45,473 nt of DNA from a virus: positions 1-45,473 of the IMG/VR virus record IMGVR_UViG_3300025012_000156; one strand, 5' to 3'. Shown piece after piece: positions 6,460 through 14,150 of this stretch; position 1 is the first letter of the stretch, and each line of letters opens with the position of its first letter. The position numbers and the translations under genes were made by a program. Under the pieces are notes generated by a model. It saw only the letters and a program-made list of their open reading frames with translations. It did not search any database and had not been told where the DNA came from.

Positions 6460-7308
6460 TCAGGCGGCGAAAAGTACAGGGTGAATCTTTGCCATCTGCG
6501 TAGGTGAAAAGCCTAGTTTCTGCGTTTCATCAATCTCGGTCTTTCTTGTTTCCAGCAGATTTAAAGCGTCCCTGTAAAAGTCTTTCTTGATCTCGAACCC
6601 ATAGGCCCGTCTACCGCAATTGATAGATGCTAAAAGGGTTGAACCACTACCGGCGCAGGGGTCAATCACTACGTCGCCCTCATCTGTGAATACCCGTATC
6701 AGCCGTTCAAGTAGTTTTACCGGCTTCTGTGTCGGGTGAATCTTCGGCGTGTCCGTGTCGCGCTCCATGTCGATGCAATTCATCACCATCTTGCCTTCGT
6801 TGTTGAACTTCGGGAGCTTGTCACGGTACAAGAGCAACGCATATTCACAATTACCCACCACACGCATATTTGCTTTCAGTACCTGGGCAGAAAAGTTTTT
6901 ACGGAACACAAGATTGATGTATTTATTCAGCCCGTACTTTTTCGCCTTTTCAATCAACTCAAATTGCTGTTCAAAAGCACAGAACACAATCATGCAGGGT
7001 GCTTTACCCGCCTCTTTCGGCTCTTTCACCATTAGCGTTGAGCAGAAGTGTAAAAACTCGGTAATCCTGAAATCCTTGTCAGTGTCAAAGAACTCTTTTC
7101 CTGCTAATTCACTCTCCCCGTTGGCATTATCTCCGCCGATGTACCATGATGGATTCGAGCCATAAGCGTTCTTACCGATGTTGTACGGAATATCAGCTAT
7201 GACCAGTTGAGCCTTGGGAATTGCGTAGGGCTTGTAATTCTGGAAGTGGTCGTTAATCAGCTTGAATTTTGCTGTACGCTGTCTTATGTCGCCCCTGTCC
7301 TCCATCAC
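6460..7308 (-). CDS. DNA methyltransferase (N6-adenine or N4-cytosine, beta-like order)
   Basis: 282 aa. Catalytic motif IV is DIPY at residues 39-42 (a DPPY variant), HPTQKP lies at 191-196, and the SAM-binding motif DPCAGSGS at 216-223. Catalytic motif first and SAM motif last is the beta-class order. It transfers a methyl group from SAM to an exocyclic amino group in DNA. There is no restriction enzyme beside it, so it is an orphan methylase, probably protecting phage DNA or affecting regulation. The proline-to-isoleucine change in DPPY is tolerated in known members. Overlaps 7305-7601 by ATGA. Confidence 0.9.
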   Translation of the reverse strand: MMEDRGDIRQRTAKFKLINDHFQNYKPYAIPKAQLVIADIPYNIGKNAYGSNPSWYIGGDNANGESELAGKEFFDTDKDFRITEFLHFCSTLMVKEPKEAGKAPCMIVFCAFEQQFELIEKAKKYGLNKYINLVFRKNFSAQVLKANMRVVGNCEYALLLYRDKLPKFNNEGKMVMNCIDMERDTDTPKIHPTQKPVKLLERLIRVFTDEGDVVIDPCAGSGSTLLASINCGRRAYGFEIKKDFYRDALNLLETRKTEIDETQKLGFSPTQMAKIHPVLFAA

Positions 7309-7601
7309 ACGCCCCCCAACTTAATAAACCGCCCCTTGTCATCCCTGCCGACTCGCTTCGGGTTAAACGCCTGCTGGATGGTCTTCTCGACATGTTCCAG
7401 CACCTGCGCGGCAGTGTTCAACTTTTCCGGTTGCCATGTGTTCATGTGGTAGTAGTCAACCGCTTTCAGTGCCTTATCCACCAGCGCGTTTAACGCTCTG
7501 GCTCTGGCGCTCTTTGGATTCAGCTTATTCTCTTCGTAGCGGATGGTTTCTATTGCGCCCACTCCGATACTGAGATGCAGTATCTTTTCATCGTCGGTCA
7601 T
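7305..7601 (-). CDS. Hypothetical protein
   Basis: 98 aa, mostly helical (LNALVDKALKAVDYYHM), with a basic C-terminal tail ending GRDDKGRFIKLGGV. No motif recognised. Coupled to the methyltransferase gene through an ATGA overlap. Confidence 0.65.
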   Translation of the reverse strand: MTDDEKILHLSIGVGAIETIRYEENKLNPKSARARALNALVDKALKAVDYYHMNTWQPEKLNTAAQVLEHVEKTIQQAFNPKRVGRDDKGRFIKLGGV

Positions 7602-7619
7602 AGCTTCCTGTCCTTTCTG

Positions 7620-7898
7620 CTATTTGTTTGAAACTGGCTTTCCTGTAGAATCAACCCGCAAATGCAATCCACCTTTCCCATCGGATAAATAGTGAACACC
7701 TGTTTGATTATCTATTAACAGCTTCAATCCTGACCGATTCCATCCGTCTTTATCTGTTGAATCCAAGCCAAAACTGAATGCGTTTCGGAATAAGCCAATA
7801 ATCACCAGAACCAAAAACAACCACAAAAGCCAATTACTCATTGCCGAAATTGCCCCGTCGGTCAATTTCCTGCCTATTTCAACAAAACTTGGTTCCAT
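7620..7898 (-). CDS. Small membrane protein
   Basis: 92 aa. One membrane segment at about 22-41 (NWLLWLFLVLVIIGLF), then a globular tail (KDGWNRSGLKLLIDNQTGVHYL) resembling the beta-hairpin of DUF6440-like proteins, where an RSG...D..TGV.YL core is common. Predicted inner-membrane with the tail on one side. Function unknown. Confidence 0.7.
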   Translation of the reverse strand: MEPSFVEIGRKLTDGAISAMSNWLLWLFLVLVIIGLFRNAFSFGLDSTDKDGWNRSGLKLLIDNQTGVHYLSDGKGGLHLRVDSTGKPVSNK

Positions 7899-7916
7899 TT
7901 TAGTAGCTCCTTGTTA

Positions 7917-8102
7917 TTACTTCCCTTTCTCTTCGATTCTCAACCTCAACGTGCCGCAAATGGCGTCCATCAAAGTTATCTCGTAATCCGCCTTCTCCTG
8001 TGACTGCTTCCCGATCCTGACGAGTTCGGGATACATGGCGCGGCGGCGGGATAACTCGCGCTCGGCTGCGTCTAGTTGATCGTGTAGGGTGATGATGGTC
8101 AT
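7917..8102 (-). CDS. Small coiled-coil phage protein
   Basis: 61 aa from ATG 8102 (ribosome site AAAGGG). The pattern LHDQLDAAERELSRRRAMYPELVRIGKQSQEKADYEI is typical of a short two-helix protein found in many phage early regions. The group II intron ends only about 14 bp upstream, so the extra N-terminal residues of the longer reading frame are intron sequence, not protein. Confidence 0.7.
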   Translation of the reverse strand: MTIITLHDQLDAAERELSRRRAMYPELVRIGKQSQEKADYEITLMDAICGTLRLRIEEKGK

Positions 8103-8116
8103 TGTGGTCCCTTTAT

Positions 8117-8190
8117 AATCGGGTAGCCGGGGGTTTTTCTCCCCCAGCCCCCACACCACCCGGCATGCGGGTCCGCACCGGGCGGTTCGA
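8117..8190 (-). ncRNA. Intron domains V and VI
   Basis: Minus strand: domain V begins GAACCGCCCGG and closes with CCGGGTGGTG. Domain VI is the hairpin GGGGCTGGGGG / CCCCCGGCT followed by ACCCGATT. The CCGC element near the start of domain V corresponds to the catalytic CGC triad typical of class C. These nucleotides form the ribozyme active site. Confidence 0.75.
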
Positions 8191-8195
8191 TAGAA

Positions 8196-9536
8196 TTACC
8201 GGGCCGTAGCCGGGTAATGGATCTTCACCCACAGTTCTTTGACAGATAGTAACCCTTGATCCTTTAGACATTGGTTAGTCAGACCGGTCTGGGCCGCAAG
8301 TCTTCGAGACATCGCCCACGGGCCGCTTCTGTTCAGGCCCGCGCGGATGGCAGTGCCGAGTTGTGTACCAAGCGCGAGAAGATTCCGAATCTTGGTACGG
8401 CACCAGCGCCACTGTTTCCAGTAGCACAGCCGTATTCTTCGCCGTATCCAACCGTCTATTTCCGGGATTTCACGGTAATACTCCGAGATGCCGAAGTAGC
8501 CCATCCAGCCACGGAGATATTGGGCCAGCTTATTCAACCGGTACTTCATGGAGACCCGCCAGCTTCTTCCGGTGTACTGCTTGACGCGGCGTCTGAATTC
8601 CCGGTATGCCTTGTCAGACCAGATGATGCGGGTTCCGCTGAAGATGAAACCAAGAAAGTCGATGCGGGATGTTCTTGCTACCGAACTTTTGGTTTCATTG
8701 ACCGTGAGCTTGAGTTTGTGCGTCAGGAAGGTTTTCATGCCTTCCATCACCCGGTCACCGGCACGCTGGCTTTTGACCAGTATGACAAAGTCGTCAGCGT
8801 AGCGGACGAATTTGTGACCGCGTGTCTCAAGCTCTTTGTCCAGTGTGTCGAGTAGGATGTTGGCTAAAAGCGGTGAAAGCGGCCCACCCTGGGGTACACC
8901 CAGGCGGGTCTTTTCCAGCCGCCCGTTTACCTTCACTCCGGCTCGCAAGTACCTGCCTATCAGGGATAGAACCCGCTTGTCGTGGACCTTTCTGCTCACA
9001 ATATGCATGAGCAGATCGTGGTTGACCGTATCGAAGAACTTGGCAAGGTCGATATCCACGGCAATACGGTATCCCTGCCGGATGTACTCCCGTACCTGCC
9101 GGACAGCGTCTTTCGCTGAACGACGAGGACGGAAACCGAAGCTCGATTCCGAGAAATCCGGATCGAAGATCGGCGTCAACACTTGGGCAATGGACTGTTG
9201 GATCAGCCGGTCAAGTACGGTGGGTATCCCCAGTGGGCGGGTTCCACCCGTTGCTTTGGGAATTTCCACCCGTTTAACCGGCAGGGGTTTGTAACTGCCT
9301 GTCGTCAGCGATTCGCGAATTTCTTTCCAATGAGAACGGGTATGGTCGGGGAATTGTTCGATGGTGATGCCATCGACGCCGGGTGCGCCTTTGTTTGCTC
9401 GCACCCGTTTCCACGCTTGCTCCATATTCGCACTGGAGAGTATCCGCTCCAGTAGGTGTTGCTCCGGGGTTGGCTGGTCAATGACGCGCTCCATGGGCAT
9501 TCCCCCGGACGGGTTCTTTATGTCATGAAAGCTCAT
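8196..9536 (-). CDS. ltrA: Group II intron reverse transcriptase/maturase
   Basis: 446 aa from ATG 9536 (ribosome site GGGAGGAG). Reverse-transcriptase blocks are clear: RPLGIPTVLDRLIQQ, SSFGFRPRRSAKDAVRQV, the catalytic FVRYADDFVIL, and GVPQGGPLSPLLANILL. The C-terminal part matches the maturase (X) domain and ends without an HNH endonuclease, as expected for class C. It aids splicing and copies the intron RNA into DNA at new sites. It is a bacterial class C protein, not a DGR reverse transcriptase. No frameshift or lost catalytic residue is seen. Confidence 0.95.
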   Translation of the reverse strand: MSFHDIKNPSGGMPMERVIDQPTPEQHLLERILSSANMEQAWKRVRANKGAPGVDGITIEQFPDHTRSHWKEIRESLTTGSYKPLPVKRVEIPKATGGTRPLGIPTVLDRLIQQSIAQVLTPIFDPDFSESSFGFRPRRSAKDAVRQVREYIRQGYRIAVDIDLAKFFDTVNHDLLMHIVSRKVHDKRVLSLIGRYLRAGVKVNGRLEKTRLGVPQGGPLSPLLANILLDTLDKELETRGHKFVRYADDFVILVKSQRAGDRVMEGMKTFLTHKLKLTVNETKSSVARTSRIDFLGFIFSGTRIIWSDKAYREFRRRVKQYTGRSWRVSMKYRLNKLAQYLRGWMGYFGISEYYREIPEIDGWIRRRIRLCYWKQWRWCRTKIRNLLALGTQLGTAIRAGLNRSGPWAMSRRLAAQTGLTNQCLKDQGLLSVKELWVKIHYPATAR

Positions 9537-10018
9537 TGGGGCTCCTCCCCTTTCTTCGTTCGGCCCTTCGGCGGGGTAAGACTTCCCGGACTCTCCCGGG
9601 CTTGTTTCCAGCCGCTTGATCGCTTGAAAGCGGCGTCCGTCGCCTACTATGGCTTTTGCTGACTTCTGCCCCATCACGGCAGCTGTTGCCAGCGGCCGCG
9701 CCATCAGGAAACAATGGCATGCGGGACAGATCTCCCCGGATAAGAACGTGAACTGTCGCTACACAACCGCAGCATTTACCATTTCTCCTGAATCCGTGGA
9801 ACTTCGTCATGTTGTGCTGACTTGTCCGGATGATGGCCTTGTATGCTGTTTCTGTTCGTCGGCTCATAGCTTTGCGCTCCGGCTTCCTCCAGACCCCTCC
9901 TCGCGGAGACGCCCTTGCCTTCGGCTAGTACTTGTTTTACCCTGTCCTCGCGACAGTGACTGGATTCTCGTACAGGGGACTTGCACCCCATAAGTTCACG
10001 CCCATGACGGGCGTACAC

Positions 10019-10050
10019 CAGCGCATCGGGCGGATAAACCGCCCATGCTG
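10019..10050 (-). repeat. Hairpin target of the group II intron
   Basis: Minus strand CAGCATGGGCGG pairs, with small bulges, with CCGCCCGATGCGCTG around TTTAT. The intron begins at the next base. It follows the stop of 10054-10299 (TAACACCAGC). The arm CACCAGCATGGGCGG recurs at 44957-44990 in an empty context. Confidence 0.7.
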
Positions 10051-10053
10051 GTG

Positions 10054-10299
10054 TTATGGCGCTTCCAGTAATTTTCGCGCTTTATCCAAATGGTATAGCG
10101 CATCATCAATGTTGTTATCGACATGGCGAGATATTACACAGTGTATTGCGTGCATTATCTCCCCTGCCGCCTCGCAACCTATATTTCCGGCCCGAAATAG
10201 CCGTTTTGTATCAGCAGGGTTAGATGGTCTCATCCCGGATATTCGGCTCAGGATATCGGCTGCATCAGATAATATATCTCTCTGTTTTTTATTATTCAT
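10054..10299 (-). CDS. Hypothetical small helical protein
   Basis: 81 aa beginning MNNKKQRDILSDAADIL, helical throughout. The start at 10299 is preferred because GGAG lies 11 bases upstream; that GGAG is exposed in the tetraloop of a GC hairpin (10306-10319). No family recognised. Immediately upstream of the group II intron. Confidence 0.6.
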   Translation of the reverse strand: MNNKKQRDILSDAADILSRISGMRPSNPADTKRLFRAGNIGCEAAGEIMHAIHCVISRHVDNNIDDALYHLDKARKLLEAP

Positions 10300-10305
10300 C
10301 TTCGT

Positions 10306-10319
10306 GGCGCCTCCGCGCC
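10306..10319 (-). promoter_or_regulatory. Hairpin presenting the ribosome binding site
   Basis: Minus strand GGCGC-GGAG-GCGCC: five GC pairs around the Shine-Dalgarno GGAG of the 10054-10299 gene. It may hold the site open or modulate access. Confidence 0.35.
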
Positions 10320-10345
10320 ATAACCAGGTAAATGCACCGGTCTGC

Positions 10346-10371
10346 AACCGCCGGTGATTTCCCGGCCCGTT
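10346..10371 (-). repeat. Short junction hairpin with AAC...GTT ends
   Basis: Plus strand AAC 10346-10348, CCGG 10351-10354, CCGG 10362-10365, GTT 10369-10371 (GTTAAAT). On the minus strand this reads TTTAACGGG..., 12 bases after the stop of 10384-10776. Confidence 0.4.
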
Positions 10372-10383
10372 AAATGGACTCTG

Positions 10384-10776
10384 CTAATGGTCCGGTTCGT
10401 CCTCGTCCAGCGCGTCATAAATTGATATGAGGCAACCGTCACAGAGTTTAGGGGTGCCGTGGTTCCCATGGCAGCCAGAAACCTCTTTCAGAGCCCCTTT
10501 CAGCTTTTCTATCTGCTTGTGTGCGTCTTTTGCGACCTTCTCCCATGTTTTCCCGTGGAGAGAAAGCCCTTCGACTTCGGCGATAAGCCACTTCATGAGG
10601 TCACGACGCCCGGCTCCCCCTTTGCCCTCGGTAACCTGCATCCACTCTTTGATGTCAGAGAGAGTGATCGGCTTCAATTCTCTCGGCTCATAAGTAGCTT
10701 CTGGTGGACATTCAACACCTATTGCGTAGTGCTTACATGCTCCACGACATATCCCCCCGCACTTGCTCAAATCCAT
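10384..10776 (-). CDS. Hypothetical cysteine-containing early protein
   Basis: 130 aa from ATG 10776 (ribosome site AAAGGAG). The N-terminus has CGGICRGACKHY...C, possibly a metal site, and the C-terminus CHGNHGTPKLCDGC. The middle is helical (KLKGALKEV). Function unknown; it lies next to the recombination block. Confidence 0.65.
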   Translation of the reverse strand: MDLSKCGGICRGACKHYAIGVECPPEATYEPRELKPITLSDIKEWMQVTEGKGGAGRRDLMKWLIAEVEGLSLHGKTWEKVAKDAHKQIEKLKGALKEVSGCHGNHGTPKLCDGCLISIYDALDEDEPDH

Positions 10777-10796
10777 TTTGGTTCTCCTTTCGCTCA

Positions 10797-10846
10797 TTTA
10801 ACCACTGGCACGACCCGCCGGAGCGGTTCAGCCAGAGGCCGTTAAA
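10797..10846 (-). repeat. Junction hairpin resembling an attC site
   Basis: Plus strand: ATTTAAC 10796-10802, CTGGC 10805-10809, inner CCGC/GCGG, GCCAG 10831-10835, GTTAAA 10841-10846. Two nested arm pairs separated by short unpaired spacers give the R-L / L-R layout of integron attC hairpins. There is no integron integrase in the window, so recombination function is not supported. Confidence 0.5.
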
Positions 10847-11564
10847 ACCTCACACCGGAAACCTCTTCGATCACCAGGCCCTTAAACGCCCTGAGCCCGT
10901 TCGTCTTCACAAACGCCTTGAGCGGTCCATCATTGACCTTGATAAGATTCGGCACGGCACCGGGATTCTTTTCGCAGAGCTCCAACAGGAAGGGGATCAG
11001 CTGCATAACGGTAACCTTGATATCTTTCGCTTGGGTGATATTTCCGGCTGCCGTGCGGATTGTCTTATCAACAACCGGGGCGATATTAACTGGAGCCGCA
11101 TACACGTTTTCTGCCTTCTCCATAAGGGATTCGGCCTTTTCGTCTTTGCCCTTTTCCATCGCCTTGAGTGCTTGCGCTTCCAGACGTTCGCGCTCTTTCT
11201 TGGCAACTTCTTCAGCGGCAATCCGCGCCTTGCGCTCTTCTTCCCTGCGGATCCGGTCCTGTTCCTGGAGATAGGTGTTCATGCTGGTGCGGACGATCCC
11301 CATTGCTTCCGTTACTGGTGCCAGTTCGTCATTCTTCTTTTTCAGTACTGCATCATAGTTCGCCTTTGCGGCGATGCGGAGCGGTTCAAAGTATTCCGTG
11401 ATTTCCTTCTCCAGTGCTTTAAGCCCCTTGCCGAGTTCGCCGGCTGCCGCGTAGGTTTCAGGATTGGAAACGGTCAGGCTTGTGGCCTGCTCGTAAAGGC
11501 TTAAACACTTGGCTTCCAGTTCGACTTCCGGGCTTATTGCTATTACTTGCGCTTGAGCGGTCAT
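10842..11564 (-). CDS. Coiled-coil protein of the recombination block
   Basis: 240 aa. Residues about 25-155 form a long, highly charged coiled coil (RIRREEERKARIAAEEVAKKERER). The C-terminal 80 residues are more globular (IKVTVMQLIPFLLEL). Proteins of this shape commonly accompany phage RecT-exonuclease pairs, but I know of no proven function. The start at 11564 is chosen for the AAGGA site; ATG 11576 is possible. The stop lies in TAACGG. Confidence 0.65.
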   Translation of the reverse strand: MTAQAQVIAISPEVELEAKCLSLYEQATSLTVSNPETYAAAGELGKGLKALEKEITEYFEPLRIAAKANYDAVLKKKNDELAPVTEAMGIVRTSMNTYLQEQDRIRREEERKARIAAEEVAKKERERLEAQALKAMEKGKDEKAESLMEKAENVYAAPVNIAPVVDKTIRTAAGNITQAKDIKVTVMQLIPFLLELCEKNPGAVPNLIKVNDGPLKAFVKTNGLRAFKGLVIEEVSGVRF

Positions 11565-11584
11565 TTGTTCCTTCATGAATTATT

Positions 11585-12133
11585 TTATTTTTTTCTGCGT
11601 CTCTCTTTGTTGCATGCCGCATGGACATAAGACCCACAATGAAAAACCATTTTTGTTGGATCATCATACTTTTTACACACGAAACACCTACGCCAGTCGG
11701 CGTTTCCACACTCTGATTCAGCTCTCAGGCTGGTATGTAGCTGTGTGTGGGCGGAAGTGTTTTCACACACCAAAAGATTTTCAATTCGGTTGTCAGCCTT
11801 AATCCCATTGATGTGGTGAACGACGTTTTGAGGATGAAGGTGCCTTCCGTAGTTTTCCTCAACAACGAGGATGTGTTCGTGTACGTACCCATATTTATCA
11901 GCCCTCGGATGATCTTCCCGATGGACAAGGACATACCCGCTGGCAGTGACAACCCTTCCACCCTTCCACTTTCCGCACTTCTCACCTTTCCTGCCTCTTA
12001 CATGATGACCAGTCAGGTAGCGCATTGGCATACCTTTGATTCTGTTGTTTGATTGGTCATTATCTTGTGAGATGGCGGTTTTACCTCCGCATCCACAATG
12101 GCAAAAACCGAAAGGCACTATGCTGTTTTCCAT
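11585..12133 (-). CDS. HNH endonuclease
   Basis: 182 aa. The central region has the HNH_3 pattern: YVHEHILVVEENYGRHLHP, then VVHHINGIKADNRIENL (H-H-N). N- and C-terminal cysteine pairs (CHCGC; CFVCKK) are likely zinc fingers. It cuts DNA with a single metal at the HNH fold. Freestanding HNH genes in phages are usually homing endonucleases; lodged between the exonuclease and coiled-coil genes it looks like an inserted gene. It overlaps the exonuclease gene by 16 bp. Confidence 0.85.
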   Translation of the reverse strand: MENSIVPFGFCHCGCGGKTAISQDNDQSNNRIKGMPMRYLTGHHVRGRKGEKCGKWKGGRVVTASGYVLVHREDHPRADKYGYVHEHILVVEENYGRHLHPQNVVHHINGIKADNRIENLLVCENTSAHTQLHTSLRAESECGNADWRRCFVCKKYDDPTKMVFHCGSYVHAACNKERRRKK

Positions 12134-12723
12134 GATTCGATCATCCTTTTGTCCCAATAGAAATCGAGCAACTTACGGAACCTGGGCCAACTCTGCTTGT
12201 CATTGGCCTTGGTGTATTTGTATGAACCGTCCTGGCGTATCTCAAGAACACGGTGTTCATACTTGGTTCTTGCTCCACTATTTTTAATCCAGAGATTTTC
12301 CTGTGCTACCAGCTGCAGAGGGTCAGACAATTGGTTGAAGGCTCGACTTTTAATCTCCACGATCAACTTCCCATCCAAGATAAGGTCCGGTATCCCCGCA
12401 TACCTTAGAGCCGGGTCACCCATTGGAAGCTCGACAATAAAATCAGACTTGTTGAATCCATAATCTTTGAGCCACTGAGGGAACGCTGTCAGCACCGGAC
12501 GCAGACTAGGATCAAGAACTTCCACATCGAGAGAATCCGTGCAGTAGAGTTCGACAACCTTATGGACCGCGGAACCATACTGCTTGGCCGCCTCCAGGAT
12601 ATGCTTCGGTATCCCGCTCCAGTCATACAGTGGGTCAATGACTGTTGTTATCCCGGGCACCTTCTGCCCACCTATGCGGTGGGTGTGGGTTTCTTCATCG
12701 AATGTGTAGGTTTTGGCTCCCAT
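12118..12723 (-). CDS. PD-(D/E)XK exonuclease partner of RecT
   Basis: 201 aa. RecB/Cas4-like nuclease motifs: GSAVHKVVEL (motif I), RYAGIPDLILDGKLIVEIKSR (G.PD...D....EIK, motifs II-III) and the downstream QL.LVAQENLW (QxxxY-like position). It would resect 5' ends of linear DNA to leave 3' single strands for the annealase encoded just upstream (12725-13645). Its length is typical of phage members. Confidence 0.85.
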   Translation of the reverse strand: MGAKTYTFDEETHTHRIGGQKVPGITTVIDPLYDWSGIPKHILEAAKQYGSAVHKVVELYCTDSLDVEVLDPSLRPVLTAFPQWLKDYGFNKSDFIVELPMGDPALRYAGIPDLILDGKLIVEIKSRAFNQLSDPLQLVAQENLWIKNSGARTKYEHRVLEIRQDGSYKYTKANDKQSWPRFRKLLDFYWDKRMIESWKTA

Positions 12724-12724
12724 G

Positions 12725-13645
12725 TCAGTTTCCCGCGTAAGGGCAATCCAGCATGTGGCCGGTGTTCTTGACGGGGTCCACCATCTCGCCGCAGTTCTTA
12801 CACTGGATCAGCGTGACTTCTGTTTCTGGCTCGGCTGCCTTTTCCGGTTCGGCTGTGGTGGCAGCTTCCGCCGATTTGATTTCCCCGGCGCCGATTGCCT
12901 TGATAGCATCATTGACAAGTGACTTGGGAAGATCAGAGACGCTGTTAATTTTGTAGTGGGCTTTGAAGCTGGCCTCGGACACACCGCCTTGCTTCAGCTT
13001 TACATGGAGCATCTTGACTTGGCCTTCCGTCGCCTTGTCTCCATTGTCTGTTGCCGGTGCGGCCTTTGTTTGTGGCTGCTGAACGGACGGTTTGCCTTGG
13101 GGCTGTGTAATTTCTCCGGTGGCAACATTTACCGTCTCTCCCTGTACGACAATTTCATCCGATGTGTACGGCATTCCGCCAAGTTCCTCGGGGAATGCCA
13201 TGCGGAATGCCTGGGCGATGGCAACCTTTTTGATCATGGTTCGTGCCTTGGTTTTCCACATGGTGTTCTTCTGGTCATACTCAGAGAAATAAACCTCGTG
13301 ATAGAAGGGTTGTGTCCAGTCACGACGATGTATTTCGATGCAGCCCCTCATGTCGTCGCCTTCTCCTTCGGTCCAAGCCTTCCACCCTGTCAGTATGCCG
13401 CTACGTTCCGCCCGCTTCAGGTAAACCTCGTATCCAACAATGATGTTGAAGTTTTCGCCGTACTGGATGCCGTAAATCTCGCGGATAAAAGGGTTCAGCT
13501 GAAAAGCCTTGCATATCTGGATGAATTGTCGGCGGTGGGTGTCTTTTAGCTTATTCCCGAAGCTGACCAAGTATTCCTCGATAACGGAATCAGGCACGGC
13601 TACAGGTGATTGTGCTTCTCTTGCCATAGGGATAATGTTGCTCAT
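12725..13645 (-). CDS. bet: RecT/Bet single-strand annealing protein with C-terminal zinc finger
   Basis: 306 aa from ATG 13645 (ribosome site GGAGAG). Residues about 25-165 match lambda Bet/RecT: QLNPFIREIYGIQYG, NIIVGYEVYLKRAERSG, WKTKARTMIKKVAIAQAFR, FPEELGGMPYTSDE. A flexible Pro/Gln/Ala linker follows, then a helical segment and a C-terminal CKNCGE...H..DCPY zinc finger that lambda Bet lacks. It anneals single-stranded DNA in phage recombination. It is coupled to an HNH gene upstream (ATGA). Confidence 0.92.
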   Translation of the reverse strand: MSNIIPMAREAQSPVAVPDSVIEEYLVSFGNKLKDTHRRQFIQICKAFQLNPFIREIYGIQYGENFNIIVGYEVYLKRAERSGILTGWKAWTEGEGDDMRGCIEIHRRDWTQPFYHEVYFSEYDQKNTMWKTKARTMIKKVAIAQAFRMAFPEELGGMPYTSDEIVVQGETVNVATGEITQPQGKPSVQQPQTKAAPATDNGDKATEGQVKMLHVKLKQGGVSEASFKAHYKINSVSDLPKSLVNDAIKAIGAGEIKSAEAATTAEPEKAAEPETEVTLIQCKNCGEMVDPVKNTGHMLDCPYAGN

Positions 13646-14088
13646 TTGTTCTCTCCTTCCCATCTCTGGGTCCATTTCCAAATTGTGCCTATGCTCAGAT
13701 CGAGCGCATGTGCGATGTTCTTGTAGGATTTGCCTTCGGCTCTCATGGCTAGTATCTCAGCCTTGTAGATAGGAGCCTTGGCCAGCTTCAGATACCAGGA
13801 CTGGTCTTTCCTTCCGTGGCAGGACAGGCAAAGTGTCTGCAGGTTTTCATGGGTGTTGTTTTTGCGGTTTCTGTCTTTGTGATCCACGGTTATGGGTCTG
13901 CCCCACCTGGCCTTGTGCTGCTCGTCGGTCATGCCGCAGGCCACACATGAGTAGTTATCCCGCTCCAGAATCTCTAACCTGATCTTGTTGTTTGAATAAT
14001 TAGAGGCGGTCGAGAAGCCGTGCTTCTTTTGAAATTCACTTCTGGCTTTCCGCTGCCACTCATTTTTATAGGCTTGCGACATTGCCAT
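13642..14088 (-). CDS. HNH endonuclease with C-terminal helix-turn-helix
   Basis: 148 aa. HNH core RLEILERDNYSCVACG, then ITVDHKDRNRKNNTHENL, then LCLSCHGRKD, with two CxxC zinc pairs. The C-terminus (AEILAMRAEGKSYKNIAHALDLSIGTIWKW) is a resolvase/MarR-type helix-turn-helix that would supply DNA specificity. Probably a homing endonuclease linked to the bet gene, which it overlaps by ATGA. Confidence 0.88.
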   Translation of the reverse strand: MAMSQAYKNEWQRKARSEFQKKHGFSTASNYSNNKIRLEILERDNYSCVACGMTDEQHKARWGRPITVDHKDRNRKNNTHENLQTLCLSCHGRKDQSWYLKLAKAPIYKAEILAMRAEGKSYKNIAHALDLSIGTIWKWTQRWEGENK

Positions 14089-14128
14089 TTTTTGTGTACC
14101 CTCCTTCCGTGATTTTGTTGTTGGAACT

Positions 14129-14150
14129 GGCGCTCTGCAAAGCGCCTTTT
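14129..14150 (+). terminator. Hairpin after gene 14151-14312; weak terminator on the plus strand
   Basis: GGCGCT (14129-14134) and AGCGCC (14141-14146) form a perfect stem followed by TTTT on the plus strand only. On the minus strand it immediately follows a stop codon but lacks a T run, so for the operon it is more likely an RNA-stabilising or pausing hairpin. Confidence 0.35.

Larger units (their letters stand above)
8117..10018 (-). mobile_element. Class C group II intron, about 1.9 kb
   Basis: The minus-strand 5' end is GTGTACGCCCG at 10018, a class C-type GUG start followed by a short stem-loop. The 5' RNA domains run to about 9537, the encoded reverse transcriptase is at 8196-9536, and domain V (about 8188-8155) and domain VI (about 8152-8117) close it. 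It is inserted directly 3' of the hairpin 10019-10050, the usual class C target. The phage genes on both sides remain intact, so splicing would restore the early transcript. Lengths and layout fit a full, possibly active element; the exact 3' end is uncertain by one or two bases. Confidence 0.88.

Noticed and set aside
6460-7308. Complete restriction-modification system
   Set aside because: No restriction endonuclease is encoded next to the methyltransferase; neighbours are a small HTH protein and a hypothetical protein.
8196-9704. Diversity-generating retroelement (reverse transcriptase plus variable tail gene)
   Set aside because: The protein has the class C group II maturase layout and YADD, the flanks are intron RNA domains, and I see no template/variable repeat pair near the spike genes.
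10797-10846. True integron attC site
   Set aside because: No integron integrase or attI in the window, and the core boxes match only partly; kept as 'attC-like' only.
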